Assembly: GCA_039188505.1 (NCBI GenBank) | Contig: JBCCZC010000032.1 | Coordinates: 1 to 23,615, forward strand | Length of the DNA stretch: 23,615 nt | Direction of reading: 5' to 3' | Source: JBCCZC01 sp039188505 | GTDB taxonomy: Bacteria > Pseudomonadota > Gammaproteobacteria > Xanthomonadales > SZUA-38 | In this document: positions 8,159-16,300 of the stretch, piece after piece | Numbering within the stretch: the stretch's first letter is position 1 | Layout: each line of letters begins with the position of its first letter | Program-made: the position numbers and the translations under genes | The notes under the pieces: model-generated | What the model was told of the DNA's origin: nothing | Databases searched by the model: none | Seen by the model: the letters and a program-made list of their open reading frames with translations, nothing else

Positions 8159-8665
8159 TCAGGCGTTGCCGGCTTCGGGCGCTGCGGCCTCGGCCTGGCG
8201 CTGACGCAGCTGGTCGGCGTAGAGCTGGTCGAAGTTGACCGGCTGGAGCAGCAGCGGCTGGAAGCCGCCGTTGAGGACCAGGTCGGAGATCTGCTGGCGG
8301 GCATAGGGGAACAGGATGGTCGGGCAGTACGAGCCAAGGGTCGCCTGCAGCTGATCCTGTTCGAAGCCGGCCATGCCGAAGATGCCGGCCTGCTGGACTT
8401 CCGCAAGGTAGGCGGTCTTTTCGCCGAGCTTGCAGGTGACCGTCACGGTCAGGACGACCTCATAGACGTTCTCGCCGACGGACTGCACCCGCTGCGTGAG
8501 GTTCATCTTGAGCTCCGGCTGGGCGTTGGCTTCCTGGAAGATTGCCGGTGCGCCGGGGCACTCGAAGGAGACGTCCTTCAGGTACAGCTTCTGGACAGAA
8601 AAGGCAGGGCCTTGCGGCGCAGCTGCGCCGGCGGCGGCAGCGTCAGGGGTTTGGTTCTCGGCCAT
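8159..8665 (-). CDS. secB: Protein-export chaperone SecB
   Basis: SecB is a homotetrameric cytosolic chaperone that keeps precursor proteins unfolded and delivers them to SecA. From ATG at 8665 the protein has 168 aa. After a variable Ala/Pro-rich N-terminus it shows the family core: FSVQKLYLKDVSFECPGAP, then CKLGEKTAYLAEVQQAGIF and the conserved YCPTILFPYARQQISDLV with the NGGF block after it. The TTG 12 bases upstream would add MGFI, which is not typical; MAEN is the normal type of start. The Ala/Glu-rich tail after about residue 155 is ordinary for high-GC SecB proteins. The rhodanese lies upstream with grxC, present there in E. coli, missing. Confidence 0.96.
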   Translation of the reverse strand: MAENQTPDAAAAGAAAPQGPAFSVQKLYLKDVSFECPGAPAIFQEANAQPELKMNLTQRVQSVGENVYEVVLTVTVTCKLGEKTAYLAEVQQAGIFGMAGFEQDQLQATLGSYCPTILFPYARQQISDLVLNGGFQPLLLQPVNFDQLYADQLRQRQAEAAAPEAGNA

Positions 8666-8679
8666 GATGAATCCCAATC

Positions 8680-8706
8680 GGTGAAATCAGTGAATGAATA
8701 GTGAAT
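8680..8706 (-). promoter_or_regulatory. AT-rich secB leader with repeated GTGAA units
   Basis: The 97-base gap between the rhodanese stop and secB start is notably AT-rich for this genome. On the plus strand GTGAA recurs at 8681, 8690 and 8701 (AGTGAAT twice, 11 bases apart). This is the likely promoter or control region of secB, but no standard -35/-10 pair stands out. Confidence 0.3.
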
Positions 8707-8762
8707 ACGTAAACCGAACAAGCATGCCACGGACGGCGGATCGCCCGCAAACCCGCGGCGTG

Positions 8763-9197
8763 CTACTTCTTGCCCGTTGCCACGGGCAGCTGGTCGTTGA
8801 TCCAGGACTGCAGCCCACCGGAGAGCCAGTAGACGCGCTCGAAGCCACCGGCGGCGAGCTTCTTCGCCGCCTGCTCCGAGAATTGCCCGGTCTTGCAGTA
8901 GACGACGACGGGCTTGCCCTTCAGCTTCGACAGCGTCTTGCCCTCGGGGTCGAGCTGGGACATCGCCACGTGCAGCGCGTTGGGGATGTGTCCCTTCTCG
9001 AAATCGTTGTGCGCACTCACGTCCAGCACCGCAGCGTCGTCGGCATTGATGAGCCGGGTGAGCTCGGTCGGCGTCACATCCTTGAAGGCGCGGAATCGGC
9101 GCGCGACTTCGGTGACAATAAGCGCCAGCAGCAACGCGATGAACCCGAGGCTCATGATCGGATGGTTGCTGACGAACTCGGGAATACGCTCGAGCAT
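8763..9197 (-). CDS. Membrane-anchored rhodanese-like protein (YibN type)
   Basis: A single-domain rhodanese with one N-terminal transmembrane segment. Rhodaneses carry sulfur as a persulfide on an active-site cysteine; the partner here is unknown. From the ATG at 9197 it has 144 aa: membrane segment at about residues 15-30 (SLGFIALLLALIVTEV), basic stop (ARRFR), then the rhodanese fold with LDVSAHNDFEKGHIPNALHV and the active loop CKTGQF, with Cys101 as nucleophile. The six-residue loop suits sulfur transfer, not phosphatase-like activity. I chose MLERIPEF because YibN proteins begin similarly; ATG at 9224 would add nine residues, has AAGGTGG upstream, and overlaps the envC start. In E. coli the order is yibN–grxC–secB–gpsA. 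Confidence 0.9.
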   Translation of the reverse strand: MLERIPEFVSNHPIMSLGFIALLLALIVTEVARRFRAFKDVTPTELTRLINADDAAVLDVSAHNDFEKGHIPNALHVAMSQLDPEGKTLSKLKGKPVVVYCKTGQFSEQAAKKLAAGGFERVYWLSGGLQSWINDQLPVATGKK

Positions 9198-9222
9198 GAT
9201 CGGTCCGGTACGTCGGGAAACC

Positions 9223-10392
9223 ATGAAGTGTAGCCACCTTGCCCCAATTCAACCCATCCGGATGGTCCTGGCCGCCCTGGTCGTGTTCGCAAGTCACGTC
9301 GCAGCGCAGACGGCCGAGGAGGTCGCGGGTGAGATCGAGGCGGTCCGCGAGTCGATTGCCGGGCTCGAACAGGCGCTCGCCGTGCAGCGCGCAGAACGCT
9401 CTACCGTCGAGGCCGAGCTCGCCCGGGCCGAGCAGGCCATCGGCGACGCCACTCGACGGCTGCGGGCGCTCGAAATCGATCGGCGGGCCGCGGCGCTTCG
9501 GCTGCGCGAGCTGGAGACCGAGCGCACCGAAACGAGTGAGGCGCTGGCGCGCCAGCAGGACGTGCTCGCCGAGCAGCTACGCGCCGCCTACGCGCTGGGC
9601 CGCCAGAGTCGCCTGAAACTCTGGCTGAGCCAGGGCGATCCCGGCCGCGTCGCCCGCGCCATCGGCTACTTCGATTTCATCGAGACCGCCCGGTCGGAGC
9701 GCATCCGCCAGGTCGCCACGCAGCTCGAGCGGCTGGCCGTGCTCGAACGCGAGACCGCCGCCACCGCAGGCCGCCTCGAAGCGCTCGTCAGGGCGACGGG
9801 CGTCGAGCGCGAGGAGCGGGTCGCGGCCCGCGAGGAGCGATCCACCGCGCTGGCGAGTCTGGCCGCGGACATCGCCCGCCGGGGTGGCGAACTCGTCGCC
9901 CTCCAGGAGCAGCAGGCCCAGCTCGAAGCCCTGCTGCTGGAGATCCAGTCGGCCTTTGCGGACATCCCCGACGCGCTTGCCGGTCGCGACTTCGCCACCC
10001 TGACGGGCGAGCTCGCCTGGCCGGCTGCGGGGCGGCTTTCCGCCCGACCGGGGCAGACGAAGGCGGGCCTGCAGACCTGGGGCGCGATCATCGCAGCCGA
10101 GGGCGGGTCGCCGGTGAGTGCCATTGCGCCGGGCCGCGTTGCCTACGCTGACTGGCTCCGGGGTCTCGGCCTGTTGACCATCATCGATCACGGTCAGGGC
10201 TACCTGAGCCTCTATGCGTTCAACGAATCGCTGCTGCGAGACGTGGGAGACTGGGTGGTCACCGGCGAACAGATCGGGGTCGTCGGCACCAGCGGCGGGC
10301 GAGAGGAGCCAGCGCTCTACTTCGAGCTGCGGCGCGATGGCCAGCCGGTGGATCCGCGCCCCTGGTTCGCTAACGGGACGCCGGAGCGCTGA
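9223..10392 (+). CDS. envC: EnvC-type murein hydrolase activator (degenerate LytM/M23)
   Basis: EnvC proteins are periplasmic factors that, with FtsEX, switch on the amidases AmiA/AmiB at the division septum. The 389-aa protein has a signal peptide (about 1-28, ending HVAA-Q), a long Arg/Glu/Ala-rich coiled coil (about 30-235) and a C-terminal LytM domain from about residue 260. The metal-binding residues of active M23 peptidases are missing: the second histidine motif reads LSLYAFN and the last reads LYFELR instead of xHFEIR, as in E. coli EnvC, so it should activate, not cut. ATG at 9223 follows CGGGAAACC; a second ATG at 9262 has no ribosome binding site. An open frame continues upstream of 9223, but it is antisense to the rhodanese. 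The gene is divergent from the rhodanese, and mnmG follows. Confidence 0.92.
   Translation: MKCSHLAPIQPIRMVLAALVVFASHVAAQTAEEVAGEIEAVRESIAGLEQALAVQRAERSTVEAELARAEQAIGDATRRLRALEIDRRAAALRLRELETERTETSEALARQQDVLAEQLRAAYALGRQSRLKLWLSQGDPGRVARAIGYFDFIETARSERIRQVATQLERLAVLERETAATAGRLEALVRATGVEREERVAAREERSTALASLAADIARRGGELVALQEQQAQLEALLLEIQSAFADIPDALAGRDFATLTGELAWPAAGRLSARPGQTKAGLQTWGAIIAAEGGSPVSAIAPGRVAYADWLRGLGLLTIIDHGQGYLSLYAFNESLLRDVGDWVVTGEQIGVVGTSGGREEPALYFELRRDGQPVDPRPWFANGTPER
9227..9232 (-). promoter_or_regulatory. Possible -10 box (TACACT) for the rhodanese
   Basis: On the minus strand TACACT lies just before the ATG at 9224, inside the first codons of envC. If used, transcription would start near 9220 and the ATG at 9197 would be the better rhodanese start. 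The -35 is poor (TTGAAT at only 14 bases spacing). Confidence 0.25.
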
Positions 10393-10411
10393 GCGTCGAG
10401 TTTTCGCCGGC

Positions 10412-10432
10412 TTGACACGATGGGGCTATAAT
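10412..10432 (+). promoter_or_regulatory. Perfect TTGACA and TATAAT with 9-bp spacing upstream of mnmG
   Basis: TTGACA (10412-10417) and TATAAT (10427-10432) both match consensus exactly but are 9 bases apart, where sigma-70 needs about 17. Neither hexamer has a good partner at normal distance. The pair lies 33 bases before the mnmG ATG and in the only gap between envC and mnmG, so at least one is probably a real mnmG promoter element. Confidence 0.45.
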
Positions 10433-10464
10433 TGCGGGTTCGTTCAAGGATTCGTAAACCAGCC

Positions 10465-12336
10465 ATGACCCCGTACCGCACCGTCGACGTGATCGTCGTC
10501 GGGGGCGGCCACGCCGGCACTGAAGCGGCGCTGGCCGCCGCCCGCACCGGCGCTGAAACCCTGCTGCTGACGCAGAACATCGAGACCATCGGGCAGATGT
10601 CCTGCAATCCCGCCATCGGCGGTATCGGCAAGGGCCATCTCGTGCGCGAGATCGACGCGCTCGGAGGCATCATGGCGCAGGCGGCCGATCGCGCCGGCAT
10701 CCAGCTGCGTACGCTGAATGCGAGCAAAGGTCCGGCCGTGCGCGCCACCCGCGCCCAATGCGATCGGTCCCTGTACCGGGCAGCCATCCGCGCCGCTGTC
10801 GAGCAGCAAGCGAACCTGTCGCTGTTCCAGCAGGGCGTCGACGACCTGATCCTCGAGGACGGGCGAGCGGTCGGCGTCGTGACCCAGATGGGCCTGGTGT
10901 TTCGCGCCAAGGCCATCGTACTCACGGTCGGTACCTTCCTCGGCGGCCGCATCCATGTGGGTCTGACCAACTATCAGGGTGGTCGCGCGGGGGACGCGCC
11001 GTCGAACGCGCTGGCCGAGAAACTGCGAGCGCTGCCCTTCGAAGTCGGGCGGCTGAAGACCGGAACGCCGCCGCGCATCGACGGCAAGACCGTCGATTTC
11101 TCGGTCATGGAGGCGCAGCCGGGCGACGACCCCCTGCCGGTCTTCTCCTACCTCGGCAGCCCCGAAGATCACCCGCGCCAGGTGCCGTGCTACATCACGG
11201 CGACCAACGATCGGACGCACGAGATCATCCGCGGCGCGCTGGACGAGTCGCCGATGTACTCGGGCGAGATCGAAGGCGTGGGGCCGCGCTACTGCCCGTC
11301 GATCGAGGACAAGGTCGTGCGCTTTGCCGATCGCGGCAGCCATCAGATCTTCGTCGAGCCCGAGGGCCTCGAGACCCACGAGCTATACCCGAACGGTATT
11401 TCCACGAGTCTGCCGTTCGCCGCCCAGGTCGATCTCGTCCAGTCGATCCGCGGCTTCGAGGATGCGCTGATCACCCGGCCCGGCTACGCGATCGAGTACG
11501 ACTTCTTCGATCCGCGCGGTCTGAAGGCCAGCCTCGAGACGAAGCACGTTGACGGGCTCTTCTTCGCCGGACAGATCAACGGCACGACGGGCTACGAGGA
11601 AGCCGGTGCGCAGGGCCTGCTCGCCGGCCTCAACGCCGCGCGCCAGGCCCGCGGCGAAACGCCGTGGTCGCCGCGCCGCGACGAGGCCTACCTGGGCGTG
11701 CTGGTCGATGATCTGGTGACCCACGGCACCCAGGAGCCCTACCGCATGTTCACCTCCCGCGCCGAGTACCGGCTCCTGCTGCGCGAGGACAACGCCGACC
11801 TGCGCCTGACCGAGACGGGCCGGGAACTCGGTCTGGTCGACGATCGCCGCTGGGACGCGTTCGCCCGCAAGCGCGACGCGGTCGAGCAGGAGAAGGCGCG
11901 TTTGCACGGTATCTGGGTGACGCCGCAGAACGGTCTCGGCGGTGCCGTCGAGGCGGCGACCGGCGAGGCCATTTCCAAGGAGGTTCGCGCGCTGGATCTG
12001 CTACGCCGGCCGCAGCTCGGCTACGGCGATCTCATCGCAGTCGACGGCCTCGGCCCGGGCGTGCCCGACCCGTCGGTCGCCGATCAGGTCGAGATTCAGG
12101 TGCGCTACGCCGGCTACGTCGATCGCCAGGCCCAGGAGATCGAGAAGCTGAAGCGTGCCGAGGCAAAGGTCATTCCCGCGGACTTCGAGTACGGCGGTGT
12201 TCCGGGCCTGTCCGCAGAGGTCCAGGAGAAGCTCGCCCGGGTTCGGCCGGAGACGATCGGCCAGGCGTCCCGGGTTCAGGGCGTCACCCCGGCCGCCATC
12301 TCGCTGCTGCTGGTGCATCTCAAGAAGGCCGGCTAA
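10465..12336 (+). CDS. mnmG: tRNA uridine-5-carboxymethylaminomethyl modification enzyme MnmG
   Basis: MnmG (GidA) works with the GTPase MnmE to add carboxymethylaminomethyl (or aminomethyl) to wobble U34 of certain tRNAs, using FAD, NADH and a folate. The 623-aa protein is of normal length. The FAD motif GGGHAG is at 13-18. The two conserved catalytic cysteines fall at Cys47 (MSCNPAIGGIGKGHL) and Cys277 (RYCPSIEDKV), the same numbers as in E. coli. Also visible are ASKGPAVRATRAQ, LKTGTPPRID, GQINGTTGYEEAGAQGLLAG and RMFTSRAEYRLLLREDNAD; the C-terminal helical domain ends LLLVHLKKAG. ATG at 10465 is preceded by AAGGA at a long spacing of about 14 bases. Neither rsmG nor parAB, its common partners near oriC, is adjacent, and I see no DnaA boxes. 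Confidence 0.98.
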   Translation: MTPYRTVDVIVVGGGHAGTEAALAAARTGAETLLLTQNIETIGQMSCNPAIGGIGKGHLVREIDALGGIMAQAADRAGIQLRTLNASKGPAVRATRAQCDRSLYRAAIRAAVEQQANLSLFQQGVDDLILEDGRAVGVVTQMGLVFRAKAIVLTVGTFLGGRIHVGLTNYQGGRAGDAPSNALAEKLRALPFEVGRLKTGTPPRIDGKTVDFSVMEAQPGDDPLPVFSYLGSPEDHPRQVPCYITATNDRTHEIIRGALDESPMYSGEIEGVGPRYCPSIEDKVVRFADRGSHQIFVEPEGLETHELYPNGISTSLPFAAQVDLVQSIRGFEDALITRPGYAIEYDFFDPRGLKASLETKHVDGLFFAGQINGTTGYEEAGAQGLLAGLNAARQARGETPWSPRRDEAYLGVLVDDLVTHGTQEPYRMFTSRAEYRLLLREDNADLRLTETGRELGLVDDRRWDAFARKRDAVEQEKARLHGIWVTPQNGLGGAVEAATGEAISKEVRALDLLRRPQLGYGDLIAVDGLGPGVPDPSVADQVEIQVRYAGYVDRQAQEIEKLKRAEAKVIPADFEYGGVPGLSAEVQEKLARVRPETIGQASRVQGVTPAAISLLLVHLKKAG

Positions 12337-12341
12337 TCCCC

Positions 12342-12358
12342 TGCGGATTCGCTCCGCA
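12342..12358 (+). terminator. Hairpin after mnmG, possible terminator
   Basis: TGCGGA-TTCGC-TCCGCA is a perfect 6-bp stem with a 5-base loop, six bases after the mnmG stop. There is no T run, so it may stabilise the mRNA end instead of terminating. Confidence 0.35.
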
Positions 12359-12443
12359 CGCAGTCCGCGAAGGGCATTGAGGCCGGGTCGGCCGGCTGCT
12401 GGTGACCCCTTGGACCCGTTTCCGGGCGATCCGTCCAGCGATC

Positions 12444-12477
12444 GTTAACAGGCCTGTAACCGTTGCAACAGTTGTTT
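12444..12477. promoter_or_regulatory. Cluster of short palindromes upstream of the small membrane gene
   Basis: The 209-base gap 12337-12545 holds the mnmG hairpin and, nearer the next gene, a cluster of dyads: ACAGGCCTGT (12448-12457), GTTGCAAC (12462-12469) and CAAC-A-GTTG (12466-12474), with GTTA and AAC flanking the first. This could be a protein-binding site. No clear -35/-10 pair is visible in the gap. Confidence 0.3.
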
Positions 12478-12545
12478 GCAGCAGCGCCGTTCTCTCAGGA
12501 AGCCGTCCGTGTTTTCCTGGTGAAGTCCAGAACGGAATCTGAACG

Positions 12546-12830
12546 ATGCTGACCACGCTGCTCCCGATCGCCACCGTGCTCCTCGCCGCCACCGGCTGGA
12601 TCGCCGCCGCCCGCGCCAGAGATGCCCTTCGACTCGAGCAGGAAGCAAGCCTCCGCACCACCCGCGAACTCGAAGCCGCAGAGCTGCGAGCTGAGCACTG
12701 GCAGGAAGCCGCCTCCGCGCTGCTCAAGCAGCTCAAGCGTCTCGACCAGGAATCGCACCAGCAAGCTTGCCTCGAGACGAGCGCAGAGCTGGTTTCCCGC
12801 GACCTCGAGCGGATCAGCCGCCACAGCTGA
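12546..12830 (+). CDS. Small membrane-anchored coiled-coil protein, hypothetical
   Basis: A 94-aa protein of unknown function. Residues 2-21 (LTTLLPIATVLLAATGWIAA) form a single membrane segment or uncleaved signal; residues 22-90 are a charged Glu/Arg/Leu/Gln-rich helix that reads as a continuous coiled coil. The layout recalls small division or envelope adaptors, but no family is recognised. The start ATG at 12546 is preceded by an in-frame TGA six bases upstream, which fixes the N-terminus, and by a weak CGGA ribosome binding site. The opposite strand is also open here, but only the plus frame gives a plausible membrane and coiled-coil pattern. It follows mnmG after a gap with a hairpin and palindromes and ends convergent with a small lipoprotein gene. 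Confidence 0.6.
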   Translation: MLTTLLPIATVLLAATGWIAAARARDALRLEQEASLRTTRELEAAELRAEHWQEAASALLKQLKRLDQESHQQACLETSAELVSRDLERISRHS

Positions 12831-12970
12831 AGCGGCGGCCCTGCGACGCCGCCAATGATCGCCAGCCCCGCGACTTCCTCGAACGGCTGGGATCAGCAGG
12901 CTCAAGCGACTCAAGCACAACGCCCGTGAGGGGTTCTACCGGTAGCCGACCGTGCCGCCGCAGGCGCGCG

Positions 12971-13264
12971 TCAGCCCCCGGTGCCGCGAAACACGGCGCA
13001 GATGTCCGTGCTGCCGGTGCAGGAGAGCCGCTCCTTTCCGCCCGCGCCGGATAGGGATCGCAGCCGCTCTGCCTCACCGCGGGGCGGGACGCACCGCAGC
13101 TGCTTGATGTGCGTCCCGGCCTTCGCCACATATTCGCAGCGCTCCGGGCCCGCAGCCGGCCTCGTCGATTCGGCCAGGTCGTTCTCTGCCGTCGTCGCAC
13201 AACCGCCAAGGAGCAGCAGTGCCATGACGAGGCTCACCGTTTGCAGCGAATCGCCATTGGTCAT
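12971..13264 (-). CDS. Small cysteine-containing lipoprotein, unknown function
   Basis: A 97-aa protein with a lipoprotein signal ending LLLLGGC (Cys22); Ala at +2 predicts outer membrane. The mature part has four more cysteines: Cys43, Cys58, Cys82 and Cys89. The segment CEYVAKAGTHIKQLRC (43-58) matches a C-x14-C pattern with a central GTHIK that recurs in small exported proteins of high-GC gammaproteobacteria, from memory; its function is not known. Two disulfides (43-58, 82-89) are plausible in the periplasm. ATG at 13264 has a strong GGGGAG ribosome binding site. The frame stays open far upstream, antisense to the Tricorn gene, but the signal peptide and ribosome binding site fix the start. 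It diverges from the Tricorn-like gene over 123 bases. Confidence 0.8.
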   Translation of the reverse strand: MTNGDSLQTVSLVMALLLLGGCATTAENDLAESTRPAAGPERCEYVAKAGTHIKQLRCVPPRGEAERLRSLSGAGGKERLSCTGSTDICAVFRGTGG

Positions 13265-13299
13265 CGATATTCTCCCCAGAAATTCTCGCTCCACGATGG

Positions 13300-13348
13300 C
13301 GGAGAAGTACACGAGGCGCAACCCCGTCAATTGCCGATTCCTGGGAAT
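13300..13348. promoter_or_regulatory. Divergent control region between small lipoprotein and Tricorn genes
   Basis: The gap 13265-13387 contains TTGACG on the minus strand (13325-13330), a good -35 for the lipoprotein gene with a poor -10 near 13304-13310. It also holds the dyad ATTCC-TG-GGAAT (13337-13348), which might be an operator. No promoter for the Tricorn gene is clear. Confidence 0.3.
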
Positions 13349-13387
13349 TCGCCGAGACTGCCGGTCTACTCGCACCCGAGACCATCC

Positions 13388-16300
13388 ATGCGCGTCCGAC
13401 TCCTGCCGCTGCTGCTGCTCGTCGTTCCCACCTTTCTCGCGGCCCGTATCGGCTACTACCAGCACCCGACGGTCAGCGGCGACCTCGTCGTGTTCGAGTC
13501 CGAAGGGGACCTCTGGCGCGTCGCCCTCGACGGCGGAGCGGCGACGCGGCTGACGACGCACCGGGGACGCGAAACCCAACCGGCGCTTTCTCCCGACGGT
13601 GCCTCGATCGCTTTCCTGGCCGAGTACGACGGCGGCTTCGAGGTCTATCTTATGCCCGTTGACGGCGGCGAGCCGCGGCGCCTGACCTATGGTGGTGAGG
13701 TCGTCAGCGTCGAGGGTTGGACCGCAGAGGGCGACATCCTTTACGTCACGAGCGCCGTCGCGAACACCGCCCGAAGCACGCAGGTGCGGCAGCTCGATCC
13801 GGCATCGGGGCTGACGAAGGACTGGCCGCTCCTCGGCGCCAACCAGGCCGCACTGACGTCCGACGGCATCCGCGTGTTCACGCGCAACGGACTCCATCGC
13901 ACGGGGGACCACGCCCGGCGCTATCGCGGCGGCGCCATGGCCACGCTCTGGGCGTTCGAGCCCGGCGCCGACGAGGCCCGACCGTTGCTGCCGGACCTTG
14001 CGGCCAACCAGGCCCGCCCGCTGGTCGCCGGCGACCGGGTCGTGTTCCTGGGCGACCCGGACGGCAGCTTCAATCTCTGGTCCATGCGTGTCGATGGATC
14101 GGACCTCCGTCAGCTGAGCCGCCACGATGGCTGGGACGCCCGTCATGCGGATACGGACGGTCGGACAGTCGTCTATCAGCTGGGCGCCGCCATCCATCGC
14201 GTCTCGCTCTCCGGCGGGACGACGGTGCCGCTCGAGATCACCCTCCAGTCCGACCTCGAACCGCGCCGAGTCCGGTGGCTGAAGGATCCGCTCAGGCACC
14301 TCGGGTCGCTGACCGTTGGCCCCGAAGGCAAGCGCGTCGCCGCCAGCGTGCGCGGACGGGTGGCGCTCTTCGGGTTGCCCGGTGAGCGCCGCGTCGAACT
14401 CGATCTTCCGGCGACGGGGCGCGCGCGGCAGGCGATCCATGGTGCCGATGGCGAATGGATCTACGCTTTCGCATCGGTAGACGGGCGAGACCAGCTCGTC
14501 CGGATGCCCGCCACGGGAGCGGCCGGGCGCGAGGTGCTGGTGGCGGCGGGCCCGAGCCACGGGCTGGTGCTGGCGCCGTCACCGGACGGTCGCCACATCG
14601 CCCACACGGATCTTGATGGCAATCTGTGGCTCTACGATCTCGAGAACCAGCGCAACTCGCTCGTCGACAACTGGCCGGACGGCAACGACTCGATCGGCGG
14701 CCTCGCCTGGTCACCCGACGGCAGCCGCCTCGCCTACACGCGGCCGGCGGACACCACGCGCATCGATCAGCTCTTCCTGCGCGACGTCGCCGCCGAGGAG
14801 GTGCGAGCCGTGACCAGCGACCGCTTTCCGTCCGGCTCGCCGGCCTTCTCCCGTGACGGGCGTTTCCTGTATTTCCTGTCGGCGCGGACCTTCGACGCGA
14901 CCCCCGGAGCACCCTGGGGCGACCGGAACATGGGCCCCGCCTTCGACCGCCGGGAGAAGGTCTACGCGCTCGCGCTCGATCCGGAAGCGCGGTTTCCGTT
15001 CCTGCCCGCTGCCCTCGGCGCGCCGGCGGTGGCGGATCAGCCGAGCGACGACGACGGAGAGGCGGACGGCTCGCAGGAGGAAGCGGAGGCAGCGACGCCG
15101 CCGCTCGTCTGGGAGGGACTGACGGAACGCCTCTACGAGGTCCCGGTCCCGTCTGGAAACTACCGGTCGCTGAATGCGGCCGAGAAGTTTCTCCTCGTCC
15201 TCGACCGCCCGCTCCAGGGTGATCCGGCGCTGAAGAGCATCGCGATCGACGAGCACGCGAAGACCGAGACCTTCGCCGCCAAGGTCAGCGCCTTCGACCT
15301 GTCCGCCGACGGGAAGACGGTCCTCTTCCGCGTCGCGCAGCAGGCCTTTCTCGTCGACGTGGGGGCCAAGGCGCCGGACGACCGCAAGCAGCAGACCGTC
15401 GACACCGCCGGCTGGCGCCTCGCCATCGACCCCGCGAACGAATGGCGCCAGATGTTCGACGACGCCTGGCGCATGCACCGCGATTTCTCTTTCGATACCA
15501 CCATGCGCGGGCTCGACTGGGATGCGGTGCGAGCGCGCTATGCCCCCCTCGTCGAGCGCGTGACGCACCGCCGAGAGCTCGATGACCTCCTGGGCGAGAT
15601 GATCGGCGAACTTGGCATCCTCCATTCCCAGGTCGGTCGCGCCGAGGTACCCAACGACGAGGAACGGCCGGCTGCCGCTAGCCTCGGTGCAGACTTCGAA
15701 GCCAGCGACGACGGGCTCCGCGTGAGGCGGATCTTCAGCGGGGACCCGGACCTGCTCGACGAGCGTTCGCCGCTCGCACGTCCGGAGGTCGACGTACGCG
15801 TCGGCGACGTCATCACTGCCGTCAACCACGGACCGGTCCGCACCGAGGCGGAACTCTACGCGGCCCTTCTGGAGCAGGCCGATCGACCTGTCGTGCTGCA
15901 AGTGCGTCGCGGCAGCGAGGCGCCTCGAATCACCCGGACGAAGCCGATCCCTGCGGGCCAGCTGCCACGGCTACGGTACCGCGCCTGGGAGCAGGACAGG
16001 CGGGCTCGCGTGGACGAGGCCAGCGAAGGGGCAATCGGCTATCTTCATCTGTACGCGATGGGTAGCCGCGACATCGCGGATTTCGCGCGTGAGTTCTTCC
16101 CGCAGCTTCGGCGCCAGGGTCTGATCATCGACGTGCGGGGCAACCGAGGGGGGAACGTCGATGCCTGGGTGCTCAACGCGCTGCTCCGGCAGGCGTGGAT
16201 GTTCTGGCAGACGGCGGACGCCGAGACGGCATCGTTCGAGAACATGCAGGGTGCGTTCCGCGGCCACGTGGCCGTGCTCATCGACGAGTTCACCTACAGC

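Noticed and set aside
8666..8677. TTG at 8677 as the secB start
   Set aside because: ATG at 8665 gives the usual SecB N-terminus; the TTG would add MGFI without support.
8914..9222. Upstream extension of the envC frame
   Set aside because: It is antisense to the rhodanese, and the extra residues do not resemble an EnvC N-terminus.
10393..10464. Replication origin next to mnmG
   Set aside because: No DnaA box matching TTATNCACA, no AT-rich unwinding region, and no rsmG, parAB or dnaA nearby.
12834..12853. GGCGGC/GCCGCC stem after the small membrane gene as a terminator
   Set aside because: A 6-bp stem with an 8-base loop and no T run is expected by chance in GC-rich DNA. The rest of 12831-12970 shows nothing.
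13265..14560. Upstream extension of the small lipoprotein frame on the minus strand
   Set aside because: It is antisense to the Tricorn gene, and the lipoprotein signal and GGGGAG site fix the start at 13264.
14711..15901. Minus-strand open frame (396 aa) inside the Tricorn gene
   Set aside because: Antisense shadow of a strongly conserved gene, with no recognisable motif.
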